From NCBI GenBank assembly GCA_016716525.1, contig JADJWE010000001.1:372001-436000 (forward strand): a DNA stretch of 64,000 nt, in the 5' to 3' direction. Source of the DNA: Candidatus Flexicrinis affinis. Lineage in GTDB: Bacteria > Chloroflexota > Anaerolineae > Aggregatilineales > Phototrophicaceae. Position numbers and translations under genes: made by a program. The notes below the pieces were generated by a model. The model saw only the letters and a program-made list of their open reading frames with translations, was not told where the DNA came from and did no database searches. Below, piece by piece: positions 16,810 to 25,298 of this stretch (the first letter of the stretch is position 1; each line of letters begins with the position of its first letter).

Positions 16810-17835
16810 TCAGGCGGGCCGAGTCAATACGAGGATGGCGATCACAGCCGCGATTATGAGCACGGCGATCAGCCACACGGGAATCGATCGTGTGCGGCCC
16901 GCACCGACGTTAGTGTCGTAGAGCGCGCCGACCTCCTGCGCCGTGTGCGTGGCTCCGAATGTATCGGGCTGTGCGTCCGGTGCGTTGGACTCCAGCGATT
17001 CGGGAATGCATGCGCTGATCGCCAGCATCCAGTCGGCCAACGTCGTGCCGACTGCGCCAAAGTTGGTAAACGCGGCGGTGAAGAGGTCGTCCAGCCCGAC
17101 CAGATCGGCGGCGCGCAGGTTGGGCGGAAGTTCGCGGGTCGGCACGCGCGACAGCCGTCGCCAATCGCCCGCCACAAGCCGGTCGCCAGCGCGCTTGCGC
17201 AAGTCGAGCGGGTCGATCTGACGATCCTTGGCCCGCAAGATCGGGTGCGCGCCAAACAAAATCTCGTAGGCGGTAATGGCGAAGCCGTAGTTGTCGCGCT
17301 CCGGCCCCAGCGGGATCTCTGGCGGCGGCAGGTACGCGGCGGTGCCCGCGTCTGGCTCAGGGGGATTGGGCGCGCCGGCAGAGCGCGCCACGCCGAAATC
17401 GATCAGAACTGGCGGGTCGGCAGTGGTGACGTGGGCCGGCTTCAGGTCTCCGTGGATTACCCCTTGCGCATGCAGAACGTCGAGCGTTTCGGCGATGGCG
17501 CGCAGGTCGGCGAGCCGTTTGCCAAGCGGGATATCCCACAACCGTGCAGCGCGCAGAAGATCGCCGTACGTCTCCGATGGTTCGGGTGTCATCACCAGAA
17601 TGCCGGCATCGGCATTCCACTCGAGCACGCGTGGGATACTCGGATGATTGAGTTTGGCGAGCACAAACGCCTCGCGAGCAAGGCTGACGCGCGCTGGATC
17701 GGAGTCGGCAAAGGAGGCTTTGAGCGTGGCGTTCGTGCCATGCCGCCGCACCGCCCAAACCTGCCCCGCAGCCCCTTGTCCAACCTCGCGCACGGCAATC
17801 CAGTCGCCGAACGTGGCGCGGGTAGGCTTGCTCAT
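16810..17835 (-). CDS. PknB-like Ser/Thr protein kinase with C-terminal membrane anchor
   Basis: A 341-residue eukaryotic-type kinase. Glycine loop GQGAAGQVW (19-27), ATP-binding Lys39 (ATLKASF), catalytic HGD 128-130 (HGDLKPAHV) and DFG 146-148 (LIDFGVARS). The activation segment is short (AGTAAYLPPPE). A single membrane helix at the very C-terminus (VWLIAVLIIAAVIAILVL) anchors it with almost no external part, so it would not sense extracellular ligands itself. It overlaps the upstream FHA gene by 4 nt and precedes the WXG genes, so it probably controls the secretion machine by phosphorylating threonines read by the FHA proteins. Confidence 0.88.
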   Translation of the reverse strand: MSKPTRATFGDWIAVREVGQGAAGQVWAVRRHGTNATLKASFADSDPARVSLAREAFVLAKLNHPSIPRVLEWNADAGILVMTPEPSETYGDLLRAARLWDIPLGKRLADLRAIAETLDVLHAQGVIHGDLKPAHVTTADPPVLIDFGVARSAGAPNPPEPDAGTAAYLPPPEIPLGPERDNYGFAITAYEILFGAHPILRAKDRQIDPLDLRKRAGDRLVAGDWRRLSRVPTRELPPNLRAADLVGLDDLFTAAFTNFGAVGTTLADWMLAISACIPESLESNAPDAQPDTFGATHTAQEVGALYDTNVGAGRTRSIPVWLIAVLIIAAVIAILVLTRPA

Positions 17836-18416
17836 ACGCGGGTGTTCTGAACCGGTTCTTCCGTCGGGGCAGGGCGCTTGTCGCCGGGCAGCTCGAACCG
17901 GATCACGATATGCTGCCCGAACTGAATCTCGTCGCCATTGTAGATGCGGAAGCGTTGGCCGGGCGGGAGCGGCTGCAGCTTACCACCAGCCCGCAAGCCG
18001 GTCCCGTAGCTGCTGTTCAAATCGGTGAGCGTGTATTCGCGGCGCGAATCGACCCCGTCGAACTGTGCGTGGCGGCGCGAAATGCTGCGCTCGTCAAGCG
18101 CAACGTGGATGTTGTTCTCGGGGTGATAATAGCGCCCCATGATGAAGCTGCTGCTTGGAAGCGGAATCTCGTCGACATTGGCAAGCCCGCTCACGATCAC
18201 GAGCTTCCCGCCGGTCACCGGGGCGGGCTGCTGCTTGGCGTCGATACCGGCCGGCCGGGTTGGCATCACCGGCGACGTGGGCTGCCGCACCGGTTGACTG
18301 CCGCGCTTCGGCACTAGCAAAGCGAGGTAGTAGAGCAGTTGCAGGAGCGCGATCGCCCCAAGCGCCGCTGCCCCAACCCACAGCACGTATGGAATTCCCC
18401 ACTGCGTCGGAAGCAT
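17832..18416 (-). CDS. FHA-domain membrane protein
   Basis: A 194-residue protein with an N-terminal membrane helix (residues about 8-33, PYVLWVGAAALGAIALLQLL), a Pro-rich linker and a cytoplasmic FHA domain at about 70-175. The phosphothreonine-binding landmarks are present: the GR of FIMGRYYHPEN, the SRRHA motif (SISRRHAQF) and the N of LTDLNSSYGTGL. It heads the minus-strand type VII-like operon and is coupled to the kinase gene by a 4-nt overlap. Likely role: a membrane-fixed reader that recruits phosphorylated partners to the secretion channel, comparable to the FHA parts of EssC or to the mycobacterial FhaA/EccC interplay (analogy only). Confidence 0.85.
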   Translation of the reverse strand: MLPTQWGIPYVLWVGAAALGAIALLQLLYYLALLVPKRGSQPVRQPTSPVMPTRPAGIDAKQQPAPVTGGKLVIVSGLANVDEIPLPSSSFIMGRYYHPENNIHVALDERSISRRHAQFDGVDSRREYTLTDLNSSYGTGLRAGGKLQPLPPGQRFRIYNGDEIQFGQHIVIRFELPGDKRPAPTEEPVQNTRV

Positions 18417-18443
18417 TAACGACTCCTTGCAATCGCGACCCGT

Positions 18444-18495
18444 ATTCTAGCGTCCGCTTTCGCCGCATGCGAATTTAGTCCTAGAGCGTTATAGT
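18444..18495. promoter_or_regulatory. Divergent promoter region of the type VII-like and PP2C transcripts
   Basis: The 88-nt gap between two divergent operons holds possible promoters for both. On the minus strand TTCGCA (18468-18473) and TAGAAT (18444-18449) are 18 nt apart and would serve the FHA/kinase/WXG operon. On the plus strand TATAGT at 18490-18495 is a -10-like box for the phosphatase gene, with no clear -35. Sharing one short control region suggests that both transcripts are coordinated. Confidence 0.35.
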
Positions 18496-18525
18496 TGCGC
18501 GAGTGTGCTGAACCCCGGGGAAGCC

Positions 18526-20040
18526 GTGAACGCACTCAGCAATCTACTCTACGCCTTTCAGCGGATTCTGCTTGCGCCGACCCAGTTGTTCCGCGGCATT
18601 GGTCACGGATTGCGCATGCTTAACCCCCTGCCGGTAATCAGGCAGCAGGGTGGTCTTGTGCGGGGAATCGGCAACCAATTCATGTCGCCGTTCCGCGTGC
18701 TCGGTCAGCGGTTAGGCATCGTCAAACCGGAGAAACGCGATGTCGGCGGCGACCTGCGGGATCTGTTCGTCACCGATGCCGAGCGCGCACGCCGGCGGCC
18801 GGTCGCGCAGATCGCTCAGGTCTCGCAGATTCACTTCATCGCCGGTGACGAGCGTTACATCAGCCACATCGGCAGCGGCGCTGCGCGGCCCAACTCGACC
18901 GTCGCGCTGCCACTCGATCAACACACCGTAACGCTTGAATTGAGTCCGGTCTCGACCAATGGCGCACGCGGCCCGGTTGCACTGACCGGCGTCCGCGGAG
19001 GGCCGGTGCCCAAGGTCAACAACGCCGTGCCCAAGCTGCCGTATGCGCTGCGCACTGGCGATACGCTGTCTGCGGGTGCCACCTCGTATCAGGTCGAGCT
19101 GCTGATGTTCGACCGGACGCCGGTGGTCACGCGGGTCGATGCGTCGTACGCCACCAGCACCGGCCCGATGCGCGAAAACAACGAAGACGCAATTGCCGTC
19201 GCGCAGCACCCGAGCGCGTATCTGTTTGCCGTTGCCGACGGGGTTGGCGCGGGGCAGGATGGCGACGAAGTCAGTGCCTTCGCGTGCAAGTATCTGCTCA
19301 CGGCGTTTCATCAGAACGTGCCGTACACGCTGCCGTGGCCGGACGTGTTGACCGCCGCCTTCAACCATATCAACGCAGAAGTGCGAGCGTGGGTGCGCCG
19401 GTCGCCAAACCCGGCAGGGACAACCCTGACGGCCGTCGTCCTCAAGGACTGGACGGCGTACATCGCGCACGCTGGAGACAGCCGACTGTACCTGTGCCGC
19501 GGCGGCATCCTGACCCAGTTGACGCAGGACCACATGCAGCGGCGGCCCGTCGAACTGCCCACACAGCAAGCAGTCGAGCAGTTCGATCCACCACCCCTGC
19601 GCGATGTGCTCACCCGCGCGATCGGCAAAGGCGACGCGATCAACCCGCAGATGCTGACCGTCCCGTTTGTGCCGGGTGACAAGCTGCTGTTGTGCAGCGA
19701 CGGCCTGACCGACGCACTCGGGCTGGACGAGATTGCCGAAGCCGTTCGCGGGACCACCGCTTATGCCGCTGAACTGCTCGTCAAGCGCGCAAATCAGAAG
19801 GATGCGAAGGACAACGTAACGGCCATCGTTGTCGAGGGCTTGGTCGACGCATACGTCGATGACATCTGGGAAGCACAGGGAAGCGATCGCGTGTTTGCTG
19901 GATACAGCCGGAACTGGTCGCTAAAATTGCGTAAGCCGGGCGACCCCGTTACCGAGGTCGGGCCGACCGGCGCGAGCTGTCTCAACATCTTGGTAGTTAT
20001 TCTCATTGTCGCGGCTGCGATCTGGATCTTGAACCGGTGA
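18526..20040 (+). CDS. PP2C-family Ser/Thr phosphatase with C-terminal membrane helix
   Basis: A protein of about 504 residues. Residues up to about 200 are an N-terminal region without a clear family that has the length of an FHA-like or linker domain. The PP2C domain follows with all main metal-binding motifs: RENNEDAIAV, FAVADGVGAGQDGDE, AHAGDSRLYL, LLCSDGLTDAL and KDNVTAIVV. A single C-terminal helix (NILVVILIVAAAIWIL) anchors it, with nothing outside. It is the opposing enzyme to the kinase encoded divergently at 16810-17835. The start is uncertain: GTG at 18526 has GGGG 5 nt upstream; another GTG at 18505 has no ribosome site. Confidence 0.87.
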   Translation: MNALSNLLYAFQRILLAPTQLFRGIGHGLRMLNPLPVIRQQGGLVRGIGNQFMSPFRVLGQRLGIVKPEKRDVGGDLRDLFVTDAERARRRPVAQIAQVSQIHFIAGDERYISHIGSGAARPNSTVALPLDQHTVTLELSPVSTNGARGPVALTGVRGGPVPKVNNAVPKLPYALRTGDTLSAGATSYQVELLMFDRTPVVTRVDASYATSTGPMRENNEDAIAVAQHPSAYLFAVADGVGAGQDGDEVSAFACKYLLTAFHQNVPYTLPWPDVLTAAFNHINAEVRAWVRRSPNPAGTTLTAVVLKDWTAYIAHAGDSRLYLCRGGILTQLTQDHMQRRPVELPTQQAVEQFDPPPLRDVLTRAIGKGDAINPQMLTVPFVPGDKLLLCSDGLTDALGLDEIAEAVRGTTAYAAELLVKRANQKDAKDNVTAIVVEGLVDAYVDDIWEAQGSDRVFAGYSRNWSLKLRKPGDPVTEVGPTGASCLNILVVILIVAAAIWILNR

Positions 20041-20051
20041 GAGGCTTCTAT

Positions 20052-22166
20052 ATGCAATTCGTCCGTGCCGCAGCGGTGCTGCTGATCCTTGCCCTGCTGC
20101 TTATTGGCCCGGCCGCTGCGCAGCAGGCCGAACAGCCCGCTGTCGTGTTTGCGTATGCGTGCAGCTTCGAACGCTCCGAGAATCAGGTCGTGGCGCGGGC
20201 CGCCCTTCAAACGGAGGCAGGCCGGCCGATGGTGCAGGATGTGACACTGCTTCAGGTCCAGCAGCGCGGACAGACTGCGCCCTTGAGCAGCGATGACGTG
20301 ATCGTGGAACCGCAGGCCGAACGTCCGCCGCTGCGGCTTGTGATCGTGCTCGACATTACCGACACCGTCCCGTTGGTCGAACTGACTGCCGTCCTGTCTG
20401 AAAGCCTGCTGGCCGAACTGCTGCCTGAGGACGAGGTTGCGCTCATTACGTTCGGCGATACGGTCGCACCGGTGACGCCGTTTACGGCGGACAAAGAGCA
20501 GTTCGCCGAGGACTTCTTGACTGGCCTGCGCGTCACGCCCGGCGATAACCGGCTGTTTGACGCCGTTGCCTCGGCGCTGGATGCGTTCCCGTTCGCGCCG
20601 GAAACCCGGCGCGCCGTGCTGGTCATCACCGACAGCGGGCGGCGTGTCCTCGAACAGACGCCCAGCGCGGCGATCATCGCGCAGGCCCGCCGCGACAAGA
20701 CCCAGATCTTCAACGTGGCGTTCGTGTCGCGCGATCGGCCCGACATCGAAGAACTAACGACGATCAGCGCAGAGACCGGCGGCTACACGTGGTTTTATGG
20801 CGAGACTAACAATACACGGGCGTCGATCGCGTTGGCTGTCAGCGGCTACCTGGGCCAGTTTGTGCGTGCGCTCGACAGCGAAGTCGTGGTGCGGGTCAGT
20901 GCGCAGAACCTGATCCCGGACAGCGCCAGCCGTGCGACATTGGAGATCAGCGCGCTGCGCGACGATGCCAGCCCGGTCTCCGACCAGGTCGCATGCCCGA
21001 TTCAGGTCTTGCAGCACGAGATCGCTTTCATCACCGATCCCGGCGGCGCGCCGGTGACCGGCCGCATCGACATCGGTGTCAACGCCCGCTCCGACCTCGG
21101 CCGCGACCGCACCCGCATCATTTTCCGAGTCAACGACGAGGTCGTGCAGACATCGAACGCCTCGGTATACACGTTCGATGCCACCAGCCTGCAGCCCGGC
21201 TTTTACACCATCGAAGCCGAACTGTGGGACAGCGCAAACAACACGCTGGCACGGACGCCGACTGCACTGCGCCTGTACGTGCAGCAGCCTTTGCAGTTCA
21301 CCGTTGATTCCGACATGCAAGTTGAAGGCGGTGGGCTAGCGGGTCGTGTGTCCGGGCCGACGACCCTGATCGTCAGCGGAAGTTCCGACATCGCGCTGCC
21401 GGATGTCGAGTTCCGTGCGGCGCCGGTAGGAGAGCCGGATCGAAGCCAGATTCTCGGCACCGCCCCGTTCATCGACGGGACAGCATCGCTTCGGATCGCC
21501 GACCTCGCCGCCGAGCTGCGCCGCTTGTTCCCGGAAGCGGCAGGCGGTGGCAACTACGAACTGAGCGCCCGCGTTCCAAGTCCTTCGGCAGGCAGTCCGG
21601 CGCTGGCGGGCAGCAATCCGCTTCCACTCGAACTCCAGCCGGCCGTGATCCCCACGCCAGTGCCGACGCCGGTCGCGCCGCGCCCGCCCGACTGGCGAGT
21701 GACGATCGGCATTCCGTTGATCGTCCTGCTGGTTGCGCTGCTGGTCAACCTGCTGCTGCTGCGCGCCATTCGGCGGCGGCGGATTCAGCGGGTCATCCTC
21801 TACCCGGACAACACCGACCTCGGCCCGCAGTTGATGACCCTGACCGTTTTGCGCGACGGCGTTCGCCAAGCGCATCCGCTGACCAAGAAGACGGTGACGA
21901 TTGGGCGCGGCTCGTCCAACGACATCAACGTCAGCGATGACGCCAACGTGTCGCGCCAACACGGCGCGATCTTGTGGCGCAAGGGCGATTGGTGGTATTC
22001 GAACCGCAAGGCGAATGCGCTGACGCGGATCGACGGTAAGGCTCGGCGCGGGTTCTACCTGCATCGGCTGGACGGTGTGACCGAGTTCCAGATCGGCGAC
22101 GTGGTGATGATTTTCCACAGCAGTGCGCAGCAGGACATCGCCGACTTCATCAAGACCGATTTGTAG
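20052..22166 (+). CDS. Secreted VWA-domain protein with membrane helix and cytoplasmic FHA domain
   Basis: A 704-residue protein with a signal peptide (residues 1-24, cleavage around PAAAQQ), an external von Willebrand A domain (about 75-290; the MIDAS-like start LRLVIVLDITDTV keeps only part of the DxSxS motif), external Ig-like beta domains, a membrane helix near 552-575 (IPLIVLLVALLVNLLLL) and a cytoplasmic FHA domain at about 592-690 (VTIGRGSSNDI, VSRQHGAIL). It therefore links an outside adhesion or sensing domain to an inside phosphothreonine reader. The ATG at 20052 is chosen for its GAGAGG site; it follows the PP2C gene directly. A second protein of the same design and same length is encoded at 46553-48667. 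Confidence 0.85.
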   Translation: MQFVRAAAVLLILALLLIGPAAAQQAEQPAVVFAYACSFERSENQVVARAALQTEAGRPMVQDVTLLQVQQRGQTAPLSSDDVIVEPQAERPPLRLVIVLDITDTVPLVELTAVLSESLLAELLPEDEVALITFGDTVAPVTPFTADKEQFAEDFLTGLRVTPGDNRLFDAVASALDAFPFAPETRRAVLVITDSGRRVLEQTPSAAIIAQARRDKTQIFNVAFVSRDRPDIEELTTISAETGGYTWFYGETNNTRASIALAVSGYLGQFVRALDSEVVVRVSAQNLIPDSASRATLEISALRDDASPVSDQVACPIQVLQHEIAFITDPGGAPVTGRIDIGVNARSDLGRDRTRIIFRVNDEVVQTSNASVYTFDATSLQPGFYTIEAELWDSANNTLARTPTALRLYVQQPLQFTVDSDMQVEGGGLAGRVSGPTTLIVSGSSDIALPDVEFRAAPVGEPDRSQILGTAPFIDGTASLRIADLAAELRRLFPEAAGGGNYELSARVPSPSAGSPALAGSNPLPLELQPAVIPTPVPTPVAPRPPDWRVTIGIPLIVLLVALLVNLLLLRAIRRRRIQRVILYPDNTDLGPQLMTLTVLRDGVRQAHPLTKKTVTIGRGSSNDINVSDDANVSRQHGAILWRKGDWWYSNRKANALTRIDGKARRGFYLHRLDGVTEFQIGDVVMIFHSSAQQDIADFIKTDL

Positions 22167-22168
22167 CC

Positions 22169-23023
22169 GTGCTTTTCAAGTTCCCGTCGGTCATCATCGT
22201 CAGCGCAGAGCAAGCGCGGGCGAATGTTGCTGCGGCGTTGAGCGCCGGCGAAATCGGACGGGTGATACGCGCGCACGTCCTCGAACTCGCGACTCCGCTG
22301 GCGATGGCGGATCGCGTCGGCGCCTGCGGCCTGACGCCGGGCGACCGTATTGGCATCCTTGTCAAGGAACCGCGCCCCGGCCCGTTTCCTACAGCGGTGA
22401 TGACCGGCGGCCGCGAAGTACATATCACGATCGGCTCGACCTCGATTCACAGTCAAGGCAAACCGTCACTGATCGCCGGGGTCCCCGATCCGGCTTCGCA
22501 GATCGTGCCGGATGTCGACCTGCGGCTGGGCGCTCTTGGAAGCCGGGTCGCGCTGCTGCCCGATCAGTGCGCAGCCTTCATGTTCGACAATCGGTCGGGG
22601 CAGTGGTTCTTGGTGCCGACCGGTGGCGCGCGCGTGTTGCTTGACGATTACAGCATCGGGCAAGAGCCGCTGCCGTTGAGTGGTCAGCACACCGTCCGCT
22701 TCTTTACACCGCTCGATGACGTGGCGACGCAGCACGCGGTCGCCCAGCTCCAAGTGGCGATCGAGCGGCCGGCGGACGGCGGGACACCTCGCTTTGCACC
22801 GGGCCCGGTCGAGGTGCGCGTGCGGTTCGGTGTCGAAATCGGTCCCTATACTCTGCGCGCATCCGACAACGTGCGGGTCGGTCAGCTTGCCGATGGCCTC
22901 GCGCGGCAGGCTGAGATTGTGCTTGAAGAGTCTGCGCAAGTCATGCGGCTGCGCCTCGCCAAGCCGGAACTGAAGGCTGGCGAACTTCTGCCGGGCGAGG
23001 CCCTGTACGCTCCGCGCGGCTGA
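22169..23023 (+). CDS. Protein with FHA-like middle and ubiquitin-like C-terminus
   Basis: A 284-residue protein starting at a GTG 2 nt after the VWA-FHA gene. I do not recognise the family with certainty. The middle (about 90-200) has alternating strands that could be a degenerate FHA fold, for example RVALLPDQCAAFMFDN and ARVLLDDYSIGQ, but the conserved Ser/His are missing. The last 75 residues have the pattern of a beta-grasp, ubiquitin-like domain as in YukD/EsaB or the EccD head: VEVRVRFG, LRASDNVRVGQLADGLAR, then LKAGELLPGEALYAPRG. If right, it is the missing YukD-like element of the type VII-like system next door. It has no membrane helix. Both domain readings are inferences. Confidence 0.5.
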   Translation: MLFKFPSVIIVSAEQARANVAAALSAGEIGRVIRAHVLELATPLAMADRVGACGLTPGDRIGILVKEPRPGPFPTAVMTGGREVHITIGSTSIHSQGKPSLIAGVPDPASQIVPDVDLRLGALGSRVALLPDQCAAFMFDNRSGQWFLVPTGGARVLLDDYSIGQEPLPLSGQHTVRFFTPLDDVATQHAVAQLQVAIERPADGGTPRFAPGPVEVRVRFGVEIGPYTLRASDNVRVGQLADGLARQAEIVLEESAQVMRLRLAKPELKAGELLPGEALYAPRG

Positions 23024-23089
23024 CCGTTGGAGTCCATAGGACTATTGGGTGAGACACGTTACAGTCCTGATGTATTGAGATTGCGTTGG

Positions 23090-23146
23090 TTGCGCCGGAT
23101 TCACGTTGTGCTAAACTGAGAACATCGGGTGCGGTACCGACCGCAC
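23090..23146 (+). promoter_or_regulatory. Possible promoter and leader hairpin of the injection-system genes
   Basis: In the 169-nt gap before the AAA+ ATPase gene, TTGCGC (23090-23095) and TAAACT (23112-23117) are 16 nt apart. Twelve bases further on, a perfect 7-bp hairpin (23129-23135 with 23140-23146, loop ACCG) would lie in the 5' leader. It is the only sizeable gap between 18526 and 25286, so a separate start for the injection-system transcript here is reasonable. The -10 and -35 are imperfect. Confidence 0.35.
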
Positions 23147-23192
23147 ATTTCAAACGCGCACACATTGACACTGTAAGTTACGGGGGCACTCG

Positions 23193-25286
23193 TTGGCGAC
23201 CACCGAAACACGAGATGGCCGAGGGTCATCTGTTTCGTCAACAGGCAATCTCGCTTCACTGAATCGGGCGCTTCAGCATATCGAGGCGCTGCTGCGCACA
23301 GCCGTGGCACGCGCCGACTCTTCGGAACATGACCCGACCGATGCCCTGCGAGGTCTCGTCGTCACACCGGACGAGGTCGCCCGTTACCTCGAACATCCCG
23401 GGATGTCGGGGTTGTGGGCCGGCACCGATGCACATTTTGATGAACTTGCCCCGAACGTATTCGACGATCCAATCAGCGAAATCGCTCGCCTGAGCAGCAC
23501 GCTCGATTTGCCCGTTGTCGATCAATACTTGCTGCTGATCGCGCTGGCGCCGGAGCTTGACCGGCGCTATGAGCGCATCTACGCCTATTTGCAGGACGAT
23601 GTCTCGCTGCGCCGTCCGTCTATCAATCTCGCAATGAACTTGCTGGGGCGCGACCCGCACGAGCGTTTCTTGGTGTGGGTGCGGCTGATGGCCGAAAATC
23701 CGCTGCGGTACTGGGGACTGATCGAGCTGAATTCCGACCCAGCCCGCGCCAATGCCGCGTCGCTCATGCACCTGATGCGTGTCGAACCGCGCGTCGTATC
23801 CTATGTGATGGGCAGTGTGCTAGTAGACGAGCGCGTCCGCCGGATCGTGCACGTCGTTGACGACGCCGCGCCCCCGCCCGAACTTCAGGTCGGCCCGATT
23901 GCGGATGCGCTGCATGAGTGCCCAATGGTTTACTTCGGTGGGCTGCGCGAGCTTGGGCAGGTCGAAACGGCTTTCGCCTTGTGCCAGTCGGTGTCACTGC
24001 CTCTGCTGTCTATCGACGCCGGCTTGGCCACGCAGAGCGACCTGTCTGAAGACGTATTGGCGCGTGTCATTGTACGGGAAGGGCTGCTGCACGGCGCGGC
24101 GCTCTTTGTCGATCATTGGGATGCGCTGCTCGAGATGGAGTTCCGGCCGCTGTTGGCCGCGCTGTGGGACCGACTGAGCACCTATCCGCTGCCGGTGTTC
24201 ATCGGCGGCGAGCGTGACTGGGAACCGCCTGAGCCGCTTCAGAACCGCCGTATGCTGCGTCTCGCATTCGAGCTTCCTGCGTTTCCGTATCGTGAAGCGC
24301 TGTGGATGAACGTCGCCAAGCAGATCGGTGCGCAGGCGGACGGTGAGGATGTCTCGGTACTGGCCGGCAAGTTCCGCTTCGGCGCGGCGCGCATCCGGCG
24401 CGCAGCGCAGACCGCCGCCGACATTGCCGCGTCGCGCGGCGCCGTACCTGACATCGATGACCTGTACGCGGGTGCGCAGGCCCATGCAACGTTGTCGTTG
24501 GGCCATCTGGCATCACGCATTACGCCGAAGACAGGCTGGGACGATCTGATCCTTCCGCCCGATCCGCTGGAGCAGCTTCGCGAGCTGTGCGACCGGATGC
24601 GGTTCGGCTACGTCGTACGCGATCAATGGGGTTTCGGATCGCGGTCGGTGCGCGGCATATCGGCGTTGTTCGCCGGTGAAAGCGGTACCGGCAAGACGCT
24701 CGCCGCCGAGGTCGTCGCGCACGAGCTCGGGCTTGTCCTGTACAAGATCGACCTGTCCGCCGTTGTCAGCAAGTACATCGGCGAGACCGAGAAGAACCTG
24801 AACTTGATCTTCAACGAAGCTCAGAGCGGCAACGCCATCCTGTTCTTCGACGAGGCAGACGCCTTGTTCGGCAAACGCAGCGAGGTCAAGGATGCGCGCG
24901 ACCGGTATGCCAATATCGAGGTCGCGTACCTGCTGCAGCGTGTCGAAGCCTATGACGGCGTCGTCATTCTGGCGACAAACTTCCGGCAGAATATCGACGA
25001 CGCGTTTACGCGCCGGCTCGACTTTCTGGTGGATTTCCCGTTCCCGACGCCGGAGTACCGCCAGCGCATCTGGGCCGCGCACTTTCCGCCCAACGCGCCG
25101 ATTGGCGGCGATGTGAGGCTTCCCGAAATTGCAGAGGAATACCGGCTTGCGGGAGGAAGTATTCGCAATGCGGCCCTGGCTGCGGCATACTTGGCGGCTG
25201 CCGACGGTCAAGTCATTACGGCGCAGCACATCCGTAATGCCGTTCGGCGCGAAAATCAGAAGATGGGCCGGCTGCTCGATGCGTAA
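23193..25286 (+). CDS. AAA+ ATPase of the contractile injection system (Pvc15/Afp15-like)
   Basis: A 697-residue AAA+ ATPase, the first gene of the injection-system block. The N-terminal 450 residues include a helical region and a second, degenerate P-loop-like fold (VYFGGLRELGQ ... GAALFVDHWDALL). The active ATPase is at about 455-690: Walker A GESGTGKT with Lys501, Walker B FFDEADALFG with Asp553/Glu554, sensor 1 ILATNFRQN and arginine finger AFTRRLDF. Such ATPases occur in nearly all eCIS loci; they are thought to act in effector loading or assembly of the particle. Starts at a TTG after a GGGGG track; no in-frame ATG is nearby. The next gene follows after 12 nt. Confidence 0.9.
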   Translation: MATTETRDGRGSSVSSTGNLASLNRALQHIEALLRTAVARADSSEHDPTDALRGLVVTPDEVARYLEHPGMSGLWAGTDAHFDELAPNVFDDPISEIARLSSTLDLPVVDQYLLLIALAPELDRRYERIYAYLQDDVSLRRPSINLAMNLLGRDPHERFLVWVRLMAENPLRYWGLIELNSDPARANAASLMHLMRVEPRVVSYVMGSVLVDERVRRIVHVVDDAAPPPELQVGPIADALHECPMVYFGGLRELGQVETAFALCQSVSLPLLSIDAGLATQSDLSEDVLARVIVREGLLHGAALFVDHWDALLEMEFRPLLAALWDRLSTYPLPVFIGGERDWEPPEPLQNRRMLRLAFELPAFPYREALWMNVAKQIGAQADGEDVSVLAGKFRFGAARIRRAAQTAADIAASRGAVPDIDDLYAGAQAHATLSLGHLASRITPKTGWDDLILPPDPLEQLRELCDRMRFGYVVRDQWGFGSRSVRGISALFAGESGTGKTLAAEVVAHELGLVLYKIDLSAVVSKYIGETEKNLNLIFNEAQSGNAILFFDEADALFGKRSEVKDARDRYANIEVAYLLQRVEAYDGVVILATNFRQNIDDAFTRRLDFLVDFPFPTPEYRQRIWAAHFPPNAPIGGDVRLPEIAEEYRLAGGSIRNAALAAAYLAAADGQVITAQHIRNAVRRENQKMGRLLDA

Positions 25287-25298
25287 AGGGGAACGCTA

